Program-made: the position numbers and the translations under genes
In this document: positions 24,601 through 32,719 of the stretch, piece by piece
Layout: the number at the start of each line of letters is the position of its first letter
Position numbering within the stretch: the stretch's first letter is position 1
Assembly (NCBI GenBank): GCA_907163375.1
Contig: CAJQUW010005558.1
Location: forward strand, 124,001-188,000
Reading direction: 5' to 3'
Length of the DNA stretch: 64,000 nt
From: Prostheceraeus crozeri
Taxonomy: Eukaryota > Platyhelminthes > Polycladida > Euryleptidae
Notes under the pieces: generated by a model
Databases searched by the model: none
Seen by the model: only the letters and a program-made list of their open reading frames with translations
Told to the model about the DNA's origin: nothing

Positions 24601-26004
24601 TCCTGTCAGATGCACTCGATAACACAAGAAAGTTGGTGTTGACTATGATCCTGAACTGAAGCACCCCCTTTCGAATATACATCGAGGATAGTTACTAGTC
24701 GATCAGGGATGTTGCAGAAAACATGATTCCGTGAAGTAGGTCTGATCGAAGAAGAATGAGCAGTGTAAACTCTAAGGATCTAGATTAGGTTCGACGGCAG
24801 CGATGAAGATTTCTTAGAATGAATAGCCTTTTCTTATAATTCCCGGTATCTTTCTGGACGTGAGTGTCCCCTATCATTGACATATAATTTGACGCGATGT
24901 TCATAAATACTACATTCCTTCAGAAATAACGGCAGGAAAATATCTTTGGAAAGTGAACCTTCGAAGGTTTATTCAATCATTAATGCATTTCAGTAATCAT
25001 CAAGTGTGAGACGGGCTACGTCAGTCTCTGTCTCCATGGACAAATCATTCTCCAAGTTAAAGAACTTTTGAGTCAATTTTGAGGCATGAATTATGGTTTA
25101 ATCATAGTCTACAGAATGATTAGCACAATTGCGGAACTGAAAACTTATCAGTAGGCTAGATCTAAAGTCTAAGGATGGTACATGATATCTGTTTTTGACT
25201 TATAACCTGACAAATTACTTTTTTTTAAATGCTGTTTATTGTGGCTTGATTTTGTCAGCAGGCATGCTATGTATCGAGTCAAAATCTGTACTAAGTACCA
25301 GTGTTACTTTATTCCCCCTCGGAAACAGGGAGGAGGCAGAACAAAGAGGCAATTTATGTTGCTAACATGATCTGTTTTCCGTGGAGCAATTGTGATTAAG
25401 CTTTGCATATCCGCCTAGAAAAAGAATCGGTAAAGGAATAATTTAAAATGCCAGCAACCATCTAGAGTAATTTCAAAGTAATTAAGATTGAGTATTTTGT
25501 ATTTGTAATTAATTATGATTTTAAGCGAGTAATGTGCAATTGTAATCCATTACATTTCATCAGCAATTGACACAAGTCTGCATATTGGTATTCTGAGTCT
25601 TGGAAAACCATGACTTAGCCTTCGTGCTTCCGGTCTGATATTTTGGATGATATGACAATAGATAAGGTACTAAGCTCAGCCGAAATCCATGTACTGAGTA
25701 TGACTGTTACTGAAGCAAATATTTTTTATTGATGTAGACATATGTTCTATAGATTAGAGTTCATGCGTCAATTCTACTGATGCGGAATAAATTCGCTTTT
25801 AGCTATTTTGTATGTGTTTTCGAAAGTTATAAGACATTCAGTTTGATGACAACATGTGCTTCATGCGAAATGACAGGTCTTATTTTGTCTTCCAGATAAC
25901 CCGAGAAAGTATTGACGCTGTGAAAGATTATTTCCGTGATGATCTTGCGAAGGACGATTGGAAGTTGATGGTTGAATTGAAAAAGGTTTTAGGAGTGTCA
26001 TAAG
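4663..26004 (+). CDS. EIF5B: eIF5B, translation initiation factor IF-2/5B GTPase (five coding exons)
   Basis: This is the whole gene: exons 4663-6651, 7618-8061, 8132-8342, 22558-22894 and 25896-26004. eIF5B is the cytosolic GTPase that joins the 60S subunit to the initiator-loaded 40S subunit. The predicted product, about 1,030 residues, has a long charged N-terminal region, a G domain, domain II, domain III and domain IV, in the order known for the family. The human protein is about 1,220 residues, and the shortfall is in the variable N-terminus. Exons 1, 4 and 5 are free of breaks. Exons 2 and 3 need several frame changes to follow the family, so this copy as written cannot make the full protein; assembly error or a decayed copy are both possible. 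The third intron is 14.2 kb and packed with transposons. Confidence 0.95.
7618..8061 (+). CDS. EIF5B: eIF5B exon 2 (domain II to domain III), with frame breaks
   Basis: The exon follows the acceptor CTCTATTACAG and opens with VKEITGLGTTIDVILVNGRL, the eIF5B domain II start. After IVTQVRW the frame reaches a stop, but the next frame continues as QPMKELRVKNAYSNFKEVEG. The homologous protein can then be followed only by switching frame again near SLWRK, before QASTLG and within GSLLLEF. The end at SKIP|GTACGG (8061/8062) is inferred from family alignment. Several one- or two-base indels in about 440 bp contrast with the clean first exon. Confidence 0.8.
8132..8342 (+). CDS. EIF5B: eIF5B exon 3 (domain III), with frame breaks
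   Basis: After a roughly 70-bp intron and the acceptor TTTGTTTCAG, the exon reads YSSINIGPVHRRD. It then continues in another frame as VMMKASVM, and in a third as YGLILAFDVKVEREAQEMAE up to FTADIIYHLFDSFMRYR. All three segments match consecutive parts of eIF5B domain III. The donor AG|GTCAGT (8342/8343) leaves a split codon that is completed by the A of exon 4. At least two indels are needed to read the exon through. Confidence 0.8.
8636..8870 (-). mobile_element. LINE 3' end fragment (reverse transcriptase C-terminal tail)
   Basis: The minus strand reads VGRPRKSWSDKIKEDL, then RALGLRVEDANDRAKWR and a stop at 8686. This is the tail that follows the reverse transcriptase in many non-LTR retrotransposons (GRPxxxWxDxIKxDLxxLG...DRxxWR). 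After the stop comes a short run of GTATAAGTAATAAGTA-type repeats, as expected for a LINE 3' terminus with a microsatellite tail. Only the last ~60 codons remain, which fits 5' truncation on insertion. The insertion lies inside eIF5B intron 3 in opposite orientation. Confidence 0.75.
9970..10719. mobile_element. Non-autonomous hAT element, 750 bp, with 8-bp target duplication
   Basis: The ends are inverted: CAGGGATGCGGAGTC at the left and GACTCCGCATCCCTG at the right, the C-A-G...C-T-G form of hAT elements. The flanks are GTTTGAAT (9962-9969) and GTTTGAAG (10720-10727), an 8-bp target duplication with one difference. Both subterminal regions carry several copies of GGAGTCCTATCA in both orientations, the sort of array hAT transposases bind. 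Inside is only a short zinc-finger fragment, so the element depends on a transposase elsewhere. Confidence 0.88.
10352..10537 (+). pseudogene. BED-type zinc finger fragment inside the hAT element
   Basis: A 61-codon frame ends in RDWRKPCEARINKMGGAESY followed by ASNLKRHLINFHRK and a stop. The C...H-x3-FH spacing with tryptophan upstream resembles the second half of a BED zinc finger, the DNA-binding module at the N-terminus of hAT transposases. The first cysteine pair is not visible and no catalytic domain follows. I read it as a relic of the parent transposase; a functional small protein is unlikely. Confidence 0.45.
10791..10940 (+). repeat. Left inverted arm of the P-like element
   Basis: This arm pairs with 12389-12538. 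Read on the plus strand it can be translated as SQNTLKDSGKYWPQNIREC and on, and the partner arm encodes nearly the same peptide on the minus strand. The arm thus appears to be duplicated coding sequence and differs from ordinary short terminal repeats. Confidence 0.85.
11624..11872 (-). pseudogene. Further minus-strand coding relic inside the P-like element
   Basis: An 82-codon open frame on the minus strand lies downstream of the FIDVINVKTP fragment. It holds CKGSNRCRKSKMISFPGILK and ends in a stop. I cannot place it in a family on its own; position and strand suggest it belongs to the same decayed transposase gene. The 'F-P-G-I' stretch is reminiscent of the C-terminal part of P-type transposases, but this is weak. 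Confidence 0.3.
11929..12170 (-). pseudogene. P-element/THAP9-like transposase fragment
   Basis: The minus strand reads HEFAIQALEQCNFIDLLVAL, then QIFRCFIDVINVKTP and on to LDYLERFLVVMLEAW before a stop. The pattern of a phenylalanine/aspartate/asparagine motif (FxDxxN) followed by a 'L-x-YL-x-FL' stretch resembles the region downstream of the catalytic core in P-element and THAP9-type transposases. No THAP finger or complete catalytic domain is visible. The assignment is from memory of the family pattern and is moderate at best. Confidence 0.4.
12389..12538 (-). repeat. Right inverted arm of the P-like element
   Basis: This is the reverse complement of 10791-10940 with scattered differences. 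Its minus-strand frame (starting near 12581) encodes SQKTLKDSGKYWLQNIREC and ends shortly inside the element. Confidence 0.85.
12803..13470. mobile_element. Non-autonomous hAT element, 668 bp, with 8-bp target duplication
   Basis: The left end CAGAGTTTCGACCTCGA and the right end (reverse-complemented) CAGATTTGCAACCTCGA form imperfect inverted terminal repeats. The flanks ATATCTTC (12795-12802) and GTATCTTC (13471-13478) are an 8-bp target duplication with one difference. GACCTCGA/TCGAGGTC words cluster near the left end in both orientations. I see no transposase frame, so it is a MITE-like hAT derivative. Confidence 0.8.
13479..16020. other. No assignable feature
   Basis: AT-rich intronic DNA with no open frame that resembles a family and no clear long repeat. 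A short (GT)n run lies near 13880. Confidence 0.5.
16021..16398 (+). mobile_element. LINE fragment: reverse transcriptase C-terminal region
   Basis: Two frames join to read TAERRMIRYVIGASLK and then DVRFFHALHLLGVEDIKTFV followed by KKNRFKGFGHVFRKPEDNYV. The end is RKELGLKESDAANLELWRKS before a stop. The succession 'R-M-I-R...GVSL', 'RxRxFGHVxRK' and 'K-E-L-G-L...W-R-K' is the signature of the region after the reverse transcriptase in RTE/I/R1-like LINEs. One frame change occurs near 16105, and the GRP-rich linker is replaced by an out-of-frame stretch. It is a dead, 5'-truncated copy in the same orientation as eIF5B. Confidence 0.7.
16726..17296 (-). pseudogene. Last exon of the HGKG-type gene
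   Basis: After the acceptor TCTCTTACAG (minus strand, exon from 17296 down) the frame reads SDEIVAFAHVLKSMQITDMP, GISKCHHIFSVAGNLHYRNF and ACHCRFPLPCDC. The region then shifts frame near 17110 to SIGCFVVVKNRSKKYIGVVQ, VVKLEYEIMFLRE and a terminal W-x-x-x-D-D-I motif. The His/Cys cluster followed by a small beta-barrel tail is the usual C-terminus of this family. Confidence 0.6.
17682..18425 (-). pseudogene. Core segment of the HGKG-type transposase-like gene
   Basis: A 247-codon frame holds the likely catalytic core. It has MDFSQNF (first acidic site), then TISFATLSNDQRKTSVAVVA, IILCTDSPSSQYRN (second acidic site) and EAGHGKSAADGIGAALKR. The upstream CESCQ and VTCHVVCYHQW stretch is the zinc-binding lead-in. 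The frame is lost right after LKRRCDDCI, but the neighbouring frame continues as SKGGSMQCAEDIHQLMAAES up to a good donor. A single base indel therefore separates the two. Confidence 0.65.
18425..18809 (-). pseudogene. Middle segment of the HGKG-type gene
   Basis: The frame carries FYCRDDNSRATAGRKETITR, then KGQKMQKRFLNFSIGILHEK and NSNISRSTFAK. This is the conserved 'YxRDDNSR...GKKETxTxxKxKxQKR' block seen upstream of the core in this family. A different frame then gives CLKPDLKDREQCLCMKCTNI followed by an in-frame stop. The block is typical enough that I use it to name the family. Confidence 0.65.
19384..19551 (-). repeat. Four 42-bp tandem repeats in coding sequence (14-residue SNVPDHxYNVQQQQ unit)
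   Basis: The N-terminal part of the broken transposase-like gene has four back-to-back 14-residue units: SNIPDHQYNVHQQQ, SNVPDHPYNVQQQQ, SNVHDHPYNVQQQQ and SNVPDHQYNVQHQQ. The DNA repeats with the same 42-base period. A glutamine-rich coiled-coil follows. Such units can expand by slippage, so copy number may vary between individuals. Confidence 0.9.
20340..20965. repeat. Diverged tandem duplication, ~390-bp period, marked by CGATCGAATCAC
   Basis: CGATCGAATCACATT-like words occur at 20351, 20529, 20552, 20744, 20919 and 20943. Pairs 20351/20741 and 20529/20919 are each 390 bases apart, and the later pair shares TATAGCGATCGAAT...GGCGATCGAATCAC order. Intervening DNA is only loosely similar. 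I see no coding potential. Confidence 0.65.
21915..22090 (+). mobile_element. tRNA-derived SINE, decayed
   Basis: GGCGCTGTGGCCTTGTGGTA looks like a tRNA-type A box region. GGATCAAACTTTGGTCGGGT is a degenerate B box region placed about 40 bases later. The body that follows (GTCAAACGTAGCACTTTTAA, then TTGCTTAACACTCAGCAC) matches a SINE body I recall from marine invertebrates. It does not fold into a full tRNA, so I call it a SINE relic and not a tRNA gene. It sits in eIF5B intron 3 near the acceptor of exon 4. Confidence 0.65.
22558..22894 (+). CDS. EIF5B: eIF5B exon 4 (domain III-IV)
   Basis: The exon joins in phase to exon 3 (split codon AG|A giving R) and reads DELKRANQDKFKSLAVFPVK, then LPQFIFNSRDPIVCGVAVEA, GTPLCVPSKNMVEIGRVTSI, KKGQEVCIKI and YGRHFDHTDLVVSK. 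All are eIF5B domain IV hallmarks. It ends at AGCAAG|GTGAGA in phase 0, with no frame breaks. Confidence 0.95.
22895..25895 (+). other. eIF5B intron 4, 3.0 kb
   Basis: Bounded by GTGAGA and GTCTTCCAG. It holds a fold-back repeat (23949-24160) but otherwise nothing I can assign. Confidence 0.7.
23949..24160. repeat. Fold-back (hairpin) repeat, ~60-bp arms
   Basis: The segment containing TTTTTTTGTTGTTCATAAG at 23953 onward and GATGTTATTTTTCAG at 23989-24003 is matched in reverse by CTGAAAAATAACATTATTTC from 24101 and by TTATAAACAACAACAAAAAA further on. About 100 bases lie between the arms. It looks like a small MITE or fold-back element; no target duplication was found. Confidence 0.65.
25896..26004 (+). 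CDS. EIF5B: eIF5B last exon
   Basis: After TTGTCTTCCAG the exon reads ITRESIDAVKDYFRDDLAKD, then DWKLMVELKKVLGVS and a TAA stop at 26002-26004. This matches the conserved C-terminal helix of eIF5B, which contacts eIF1A. The phase fits exon 4. Confidence 0.95.
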
Positions 26005-26083
26005 TATTGAAGACGCTTCGTGGTGATTGTTTTGGTGATGTACATGTTTGTAGATGTCTCCATGATGTGAATACGACCTTTTC

Positions 26084-26089
26084 ATTAAA
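26084..26089 (+). terminator. Likely eIF5B polyadenylation signal ATTAAA
   Basis: ATTAAA lies 80 bases after the eIF5B stop codon, followed within 30 bases by a T-rich stretch. It is the commonest variant of AATAAA and the first such signal downstream. Confidence 0.5.
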
Positions 26090-26099
26090 GTGAACCGTG

Positions 26100-29000
26100 C
26101 AATCAATACTTCTTTTTCTTAATTATAGAAATTAGGATAACATTCGACTTGCTCTGAACCAAGTGTTAAGTGCGACTTCTTTAATGACTTCTTGACTCTG
26201 AAAAAAGATCTTCGTGGCAATGCGGTTACTCGTGGTTCTAAAAAATCCATGTTGCCGAAATAAAAATTTGAATCGGTCCAAGCAAGCATGAGCACGATGA
26301 AGGGCGAACTCGTGGATAACTTCCAAATCAACTGCACTTTGTTTTCAATAACTAAAATGGATGACGACTTACTGGGGCTCCCAAACATTTGGCGGACTTC
26401 CGTTTCCGTGCTCATATGTGTTGGCACCTGCAATGTCCCCTTTAATTGGTGAACGCGTTTTTTTACATCTATATCTTCAACAGAACATCATATTCAAAAG
26501 TTGCAATCAGCGGAGTGTTGAAGGTGCGTGCACTGTCTGCGACATAAAATTAGGCACTGCTGACATTTTCTGGATATGCATTTCATTTTTCAATATGAGT
26601 AGCAGGTGATTTACAACTTTTTTTGAAATACAAGCAACTAATTTGGATCTTGCAAACGGTAGGCATTAAAGAAAAAATGCTTGTATTTGTTAAATGGAAT
26701 TTATTAGCATTCAAAAAATATACCTGCGCGCAGCCTTGCAATTTATAACGATATGCAACATGCGAGGAGATACACACATCTCGTCTCAATACCACCCAAA
26801 AACAACTCACAAAAATAGAAAAAAAACAACAACAACACAAAAACAACAACAACCAAGTACGCTCAAACAAAAAAAATCTCAACGAGTATAGCGAAATATC
26901 AACTACTCCGCAATTAAAAATGCTTGCTTGGATGAAACAAATTCAAGGAACAAAGCGAAAGAGAGGTGCACATCCGTGCATTGATGACATAATTTTACGA
27001 CTGCATTTTACCTCGAAAAAACTTGGCGACGCTCCTGGTCACAAACATTTAATAATAGGTCGACGTCGACATAAAAACGCTTTCCTTGGGTTGTCAATCA
27101 GACAACATGGATGTGTCATGAATGGATGGCATGTTGAAATTGACGCTGTTGAAATTCATCAGCAACACTGCTAAATTATAAACATTCGACCATCGTACTA
27201 CTGCATTCTGACTTAAAAGTATTGACAATTTATATGATGAATGCCACGTACTTGCTCTTGGCCAATGCTGATTTTTGGAAACCGTGATTGCATGGCCATT
27301 GTGATTGTCCGTGCATGTCCGATTCAAAAATTTTTTTCTTTTTTTTTTCTTTATTATTTTTTTTTTTTTTTTTTTATTTTTTTTTTTTTTTTTTATTTTT
27401 ATTTTTTTCATTAGATTTTTTCAGTGTTTGTATTATTTTTTTTTTTTTTTTTTTTTATTCTTTTTTTATTTTTTTCTATTTTTTTTTTTTTTTTTAGCCG
27501 AAATATATTGTTTCTATTATGTAATTGTGTTTCATATCAACTTAGGATATATTCAAATTTTCGCATGGAAGAAGAATTTGTTCTGATGTAGAAACTTAGT
27601 GATATCAGAACGTTTATTTCTCAATGGAGAACACGAATACAAAATATGGTGAACGATGTTAGAATTACGACTATGATAATGTTATGGGAATATTTACAAG
27701 ATAGATGACAATATCATGAAGCAGACAACGTTGGAGAAATTAGGATAGCTCTGGAAGGAGAGGACATTGACATTGCACAAACTGCATTTGAATACAGTAT
27801 TATTTTATTATAGCAAGAAGTGGATGAATGATATTTAGAGGATAGGTTATAAACATTAATAAATATAAGCGCCTGATATCACATTGTCAAGTTTGTTTTA
27901 ATTATTGAAAGTATCCCAAAGCATATTTTACATACCTATTTAGTAAGAGGTCCGGAACAGAATTTTATTAAAGTATAAATATTCTCGCATATTTACTGAA
28001 ATCATACATATAAATGATATTGAGCAGCTACTTACCTGAAATGGAGCATTCAATGTTGATGCACAATTGCATACAATTCAAACTCAATGTTCCGGACCTC
28101 GTTGCTGATATAGACCAGTAAATTCGACTGAGAGCGTTATTGCGTGTCTCGGTTTTATGCAGTTGAATGATATTCATGCAATCATTCGTTGCTGTAACAA
28201 TGCTTTAGATCTGACTTCATTTGCTGCTTTTATGATTTTGCTTAACTTCACAATACCTCCTATATCAATTTTCTGAAGCATTCCATAGAAATCTCGCTTT
28301 GTGATATTGACAAGAAATGGTGTTATTTGTGACCTTATTTTGTTGTACAATCGAACCATTCACAGATAACAATGACATATAGTTTCTATTGTTCCAATCA
28401 GTTGCAGATGCTACATATATCTGTCTTTCATATTCTTAATCTATTTCTATAAGCTCTTGTTCTTACCGCTAAATCATGATTTCCACACTCAAGGTGCTCA
28501 TTTCAGCAATGGTTCGATATCTTTCTGTCTTATGTTACATGTCAAATAATGCTTTATTGTACAGATCAAATTGAACTGATTCCAAGTCAGCTAATACCTG
28601 TTTGACTTCTTTTAGCGCGTCATTTATACATTCAGCTCATGAAATGTTCTACTAATCTAGTTTTTAAAAAACGATTATTCTTGTAGGGACCTATTTCTTT
28701 AATGTTGAAAACTTAAGCGTGCTGCTTTTTCCCATAGATATGATAAATGTAATTGTTTGAGTAGCTTTTCTATTCTCCAAGACCATGTATATGAGTATTT
28801 TGAACTATTCAAATTACTTAAAATATGATCAAAGCAGATTTTCATGACGCTGTTATTGCTGTTATTATTGAAATAATTTTGATTCTAAGATTGATTGCGG
28901 CTTTGTCAAAATAATATTCAAGTGGTAGCAATCCAAATTCACCTATTAAACAATGATTTGCTGTCGCAGTTACCACATAACTAATTTGTACTTATACCAT

Positions 29001-29150
29001 TCCAGGAAAGAAAAACCACATCACAGAGACTATCAGAGAGGGATTTTGCCATTTCATTGTCGAGACTGTTGATTAACAACAATTAAACTAAATAAACGAT
29101 AGATCAAATTGCTACGCAAACGATTGACGGCTGGTGATTAATTAGCTGCC
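26100..29150. other. Intergenic, no assignable gene
   Basis: Open frames at 26119-26433 (-) and 26920-27174 (+) exceed 80 codons but show no family resemblance or splice context, so I do not call them genes. A poly-T tract interrupts at 27326. Two short inverted words, AGGTCCGGAAC and GTTCCGGACCT, lie at 27949 and 28088. Confidence 0.4.
27326..27497. repeat. Long T-rich low-complexity tract
   Basis: About 170 bases are over 85% T on the plus strand, broken by single A, C or G bases. Apparent phenylalanine-rich frames here are an artefact of the tract. Confidence 0.95.
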
Positions 29151-29247
29151 AGTTAAGCAATGTTGTTTAGTAAAATGAGTAAATATTTTTCTCGTAAACG
29201 ACTCTAGAGGCGACGGATCGGATGAACGATGCGTTATCAAGTTTTCT

Positions 29248-29438
29248 GAAAACGTCGCAAAAAATCAAAAAATGAATTGATTATTTAATTTCTACCGGTT
29301 TCAATTGGCAACAAGGTGACAGATTGACCAATCGTCATCAGGAGAAATACATAAAAAATTATTTTTCTCCTAATGATAATGGTCAATCTCTGTCATCTTG
29401 TAAATAATCAATTCATTTTTGATTTTTGCGACGTTTTC
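29248..29438. repeat. 191-bp fold-back with ~80-bp arms
   Basis: The left arm from GAAAACGTCGC through ATGAATTGATTATTTAA and CAGATTGACCAATCGTCATC is matched inverted by the right arm ending GACGTTTTC. The left arm carries an extra ~20 bases (TTTCTACCGGTTTCAATTGG) that the right arm lacks. That extra piece contains half of the hammerhead-like core. Confidence 0.8.
29288..29348 (-). ncRNA. Candidate hammerhead-like ribozyme core (fossil)
   Basis: On the minus strand CTGATGA (29341-29335) is followed by GATTGG and, after a 19-base loop, CCAATT, which can pair as stem II. Then comes GAAAC (29302-29298) within GAAACCGGTA. ACCGGT is self-complementary, as in the short stem III of dimer-active hammerheads, and the following A could be the cleavage-site base. 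Against this, the first stem II pair (C/T) is a mismatch and stem I is only partial. It is a candidate only. Confidence 0.35.
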
Positions 29439-29775
29439 ATTTTTTTTAAAAAAGTTAAGCAATGTTGTCCATAACAAAGTCCGTGGTGGACGAAACATCG
29501 GGTTTTCATTTATATTATTCGAGTTTTAGTCAAGTTTTTGAATTTCGTTTTTCGAGTTTTCGAGTTTTTGAATCAAGTGTCCAAAAAAGTAAGGAAATCT
29601 CATTATCCTCATGATCTCTTCTTGATCTTGATGAAGCACAATCCTAAGTGACAAATTTTTTGAAATACGAATAATTCAGTGTGAAAGCGAATACTACGGG
29701 TTGGAAATCGGAAGTGCGTTTAGCCGAGCAAAATTGCTTTCGAGAAAAGTAGGCCCTACTTGCATTTATCGACTG

Positions 29776-29859
29776 CGTGAATCCTTGTGGTTCTGATATA
29801 TCGACAAAGATCCTAATTTTTGATAATTTGATGATATGTCAGAACCACAGGGATTCACG
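29776..29859. repeat. 84-bp hairpin with ~27-base arms
   Basis: CGTGAATCCTTGTGGTTCTG at the left is matched inverted by CAGAACCACAGGGATTCACG at the right, with one mismatch in 20 and a short AT-rich loop. No coding role is visible. Confidence 0.8.
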
Positions 29860-29963
29860 TATAATAATGTCAGCGTCATATAAGACGATTTACACCTAAA
29901 GGAAGAAAAAATTCCATTGACGATGAAAAGATAGTCAGTCAGTTGTAGTCAGTGTATTGCGAG

Positions 29964-31877
29964 CAGAGTTGGAAAAGTAGGAATTGGAATTGACGATATT
30001 TAAATCTATTGGAGTTGGAATTGACTTTCATAAACCTCAATTCCAGTCTTTCGATAAACCTGTGATAAATCTATTTGTACAAAAATTGAAATTACAGTAC
30101 TCGGCCGTCGTGTTAACTGCCCGCAGAGATAAGAGAGAGATAGGGTTGCCGTAGGGATTGATATTTGAATACCCACCCCACCCCATGGCCACAGAAATAC
30201 CTGTGGGTATTCCCACAGAATCCCCACACCCCACAGGATAAGCCCCTGATTAATATGTTGCTCTTGTTCGTATAGAATGATTGATGTTCATTATCTCCAT
30301 CTCAGTGGAACTTCTGCACAGCATTCAACGATCCGAAGGCCGTAGGCCCTATTTGACTCCATAGATCCGGCATGAGAGTCCTTGAAGAAAGTCACCGACT
30401 GCTTGTTGTAACTTTTGTGACTTTTCCTTGCTATCTTCGGTATAGGCCTATTGCTCTTCAAAATTGTAGCAGCCTAATTTCTATCATTATTGAGCCTTGA
30501 TTCTGACTTACCACCTAGAAATTATTGTACCGAAAATTTAACTAAATGCTCATTCAAGTAGGGAATAGAGCCCTCTATGCATACGCACTTGACTTACAAA
30601 TTTAGATTTGCCTGAATCATTTGATTGCATTAGCAGAAAGGTGTTAGTATCTATCTCTACAGATTCGTAAGTTTTTGTTGTCTGCTACCAGCTTACACGT
30701 ACAGTTTACATAGGTTCTTCTCATTTAGCTCTTAATTCTTTAATGATTCATGAGATATGACACCCTTTTTACATAAAACTACTATAACGTAGTTTACCGT
30801 AAACGTAATTCTATCTTGAAATGTTTCTTTTTTAGTAGTATGACGACATTGTCTTTATTTCTTTGCTTCTATAACAAATCGGTTATTGATCAGCTTGTGT
30901 TTTTCAAACTTCCTCTTTTACTCACTTAGGATTTTTGGTTCACTTAACCTAGTTATTGTCCATGCTGTCATTCTGAGGGTGCAATTTTTGCATTACTGTT
31001 CCCTTAAAGGAATTTGTATAAAAATTCAACAACTACATGTAGACTAAAGGAAAAATGGCCTTATTAAAATTTTGAGATGAAATGTCAATACGAGTATGTG
31101 CTTAGTTCTGCACCTGCACAGCACTCGAACATTGGATAGTACGCTATCTATATATTTCGATGTTTCTTGTATTCGCCTTTTACCGTTCGCTGTTTTGAGA
31201 TTCGCTGTTGTAACACTAAACAACCAGTCTACATCAAGTAAAATCAAACCTAAACTCGTTAGCTTTCGACCAGACCACATTTGGTTCTTATCACGGAATT
31301 TTTAATCTCCTTTTTTAACATGGACCATTAATCAGTTTTTATGATATCATTTTTATCGTCGTTTTTTCCTTCATCAACAATCACGTTATTCGCACATTGA
31401 ATTTCTTTCTTTTGTCAGTTTTTTAATAGATTTAGTAGCATCTCATATACATATCTCTCTCTCTCTCAGCGTTTGATTCTTTGCTGACCGTTAATTTTCT
31501 TTTCTTCCTTTTTTCACGAGATATTGAATATCTCGTTTACGAAACGAAAATGGCGTATGCTGATCGGTTACATAGGCTATATACATGTGTAAAAGAAATA
31601 TGAGCTATGAACATGAGAACGTACATAGGAATGACGAAGGGAACAGCACACAGAAACAACGAGGATAGGATAAGGGTACATGGGTTAAATTGAATCGAAC
31701 AGACGTTGGATACATTAACATAATACACTATACGTGACTTTCAATTATCGGAATTGAATCTTATTATGGAATTGGAATTCAATTGAACTGTTTCGACGAA
31801 TTGGAATTGTAATTGAAATTGAAATTTCTGCTCTGGAATTGGAATCAAAAAATTTCAGTGGAATTTTTCCAGCTGTG
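29964..31877. mobile_element. Non-autonomous hAT element, 1.9 kb, with exact 8-bp target duplication
   Basis: The ends are CAGAGTTGGAAAA and, on the other strand, CACAGCTGGAAAA (11 of 13 bases alike). The flanks are ATTGCGAG at 29956-29963 and 31878-31885, an exact 8-bp target duplication. Subterminal regions on both sides are rich in GGAATTGGAATT-type words, a repeat array expected for transposase binding. I find no transposase frame inside. A block of CCCACAG/GTGGGTATTC words (30160-30240) and a (CT)n run (31445-31467) lie within. Confidence 0.82.
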
Positions 31878-31885
31878 ATTGCGAG

Positions 31886-32719
31886 CGATAACTGTGGTAA
31901 TCAGTCATCCATGCATGTTGGGTGTGTTGAACATAATGTAGAATTTTAACAATTGTTGCTAGTAAATGAATGTGTCAACTCATGGCTGCATTTTTGAATC
32001 ACTATTTTTTTCATGGGAAAGTTTATTACTCTTAGCTACTTTTTTATAGCAAAAATGATCATCATTTTCTGATATGAATAGATTATAATGAATGATTTCT
32101 CTTCAGCATTGATTTGGCTACATGTAGTTACACTATTGATTAATGAATCACATTTGCATGGGCGAATGTGCGCCTAAATGCGTATATAATCCAGCAGCCA
32201 AGGCAAGCTTCTACAGGGAACGAAGCCGAAAATGAGACTTTCACAGAATGATGCTCAGTTTGCACCCCTACGCCTACTACGAATCTGCGCGTCTGCCGAG
32301 TTCTTGTTGTTTCCTCTTCTTGTCAGACAGGATCAAAGAAAAACACATGTTTATCAAAGGGGACGCAGACCGAAGTTTTTGGCTAAAAATTTATTTCCTT
32401 TGTTTTCTCTGATTACGCAAAAAGTACAAAGCCCAGAGCCAGAATTTTTGTCGTGGAATGTCTTCAGGTCATTTCCTGTCATGTTCTTGCTTCCTTGTCT
32501 ATGAAACTAAGCATATTCAGATTCTGCAAGCCTTCCAATGTCGGCAAACACTGGTATTTTGAGCAATTTAATCGAAATTTAGCCACCTTCCCGCATACAT
32601 TGGCGATCAAAAATATTACAGTAACACATGCACCATAGAAAACGACTTGAAGACATTCCCTATCAAAAATTGTGACTCTGTGCTTAGTATTTTTCGTTTA
32701 ATCACGTTCTCACTCAACC
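31886..32719. other. No assignable feature
   Basis: An open frame at 32232-32504 (+) has no family resemblance. GGAATGTCTTCAG (32456) and CTTGAAGACATTCC (32647) form a weak inverted pair about 180 bases apart, possibly a small MITE. Confidence 0.35.

Larger units (their letters stand above)
29168..29453. mobile_element. 286-bp insertion with 15-bp target duplication and internal hairpin
   Basis: GTTAAGCAATGTTGT occurs at 29153-29167 and again immediately after the segment (29454-29468), a 15-bp direct repeat typical of retrotransposed inserts. The right end of the insert is T/A-rich (ATTTTTTTTAAAAAA). Inside is a 191-bp fold-back (29248-29438) whose ends are GAAAACGTCGC and GCGACGTTTTC. Its left arm also holds a hammerhead-like core on the minus strand. 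It has no coding capacity; I infer a small non-autonomous retroelement. Confidence 0.65.

Noticed and set aside
26119-27174. Open frames of 80-100 codons downstream of eIF5B
   Set aside because: No family resemblance, no consistent splice sites, and they overlap frames on the other strand.
27288-27586. Plus-strand frames rich in phenylalanine
   Set aside because: They are the poly-T tract translated; no protein-like composition.
30160-30240. CCCACAG/GTGGGTATTC block as a G-quadruplex or promoter
   Set aside because: It lies inside a hAT derivative and looks like repeat sequence; no regular G-run spacing.
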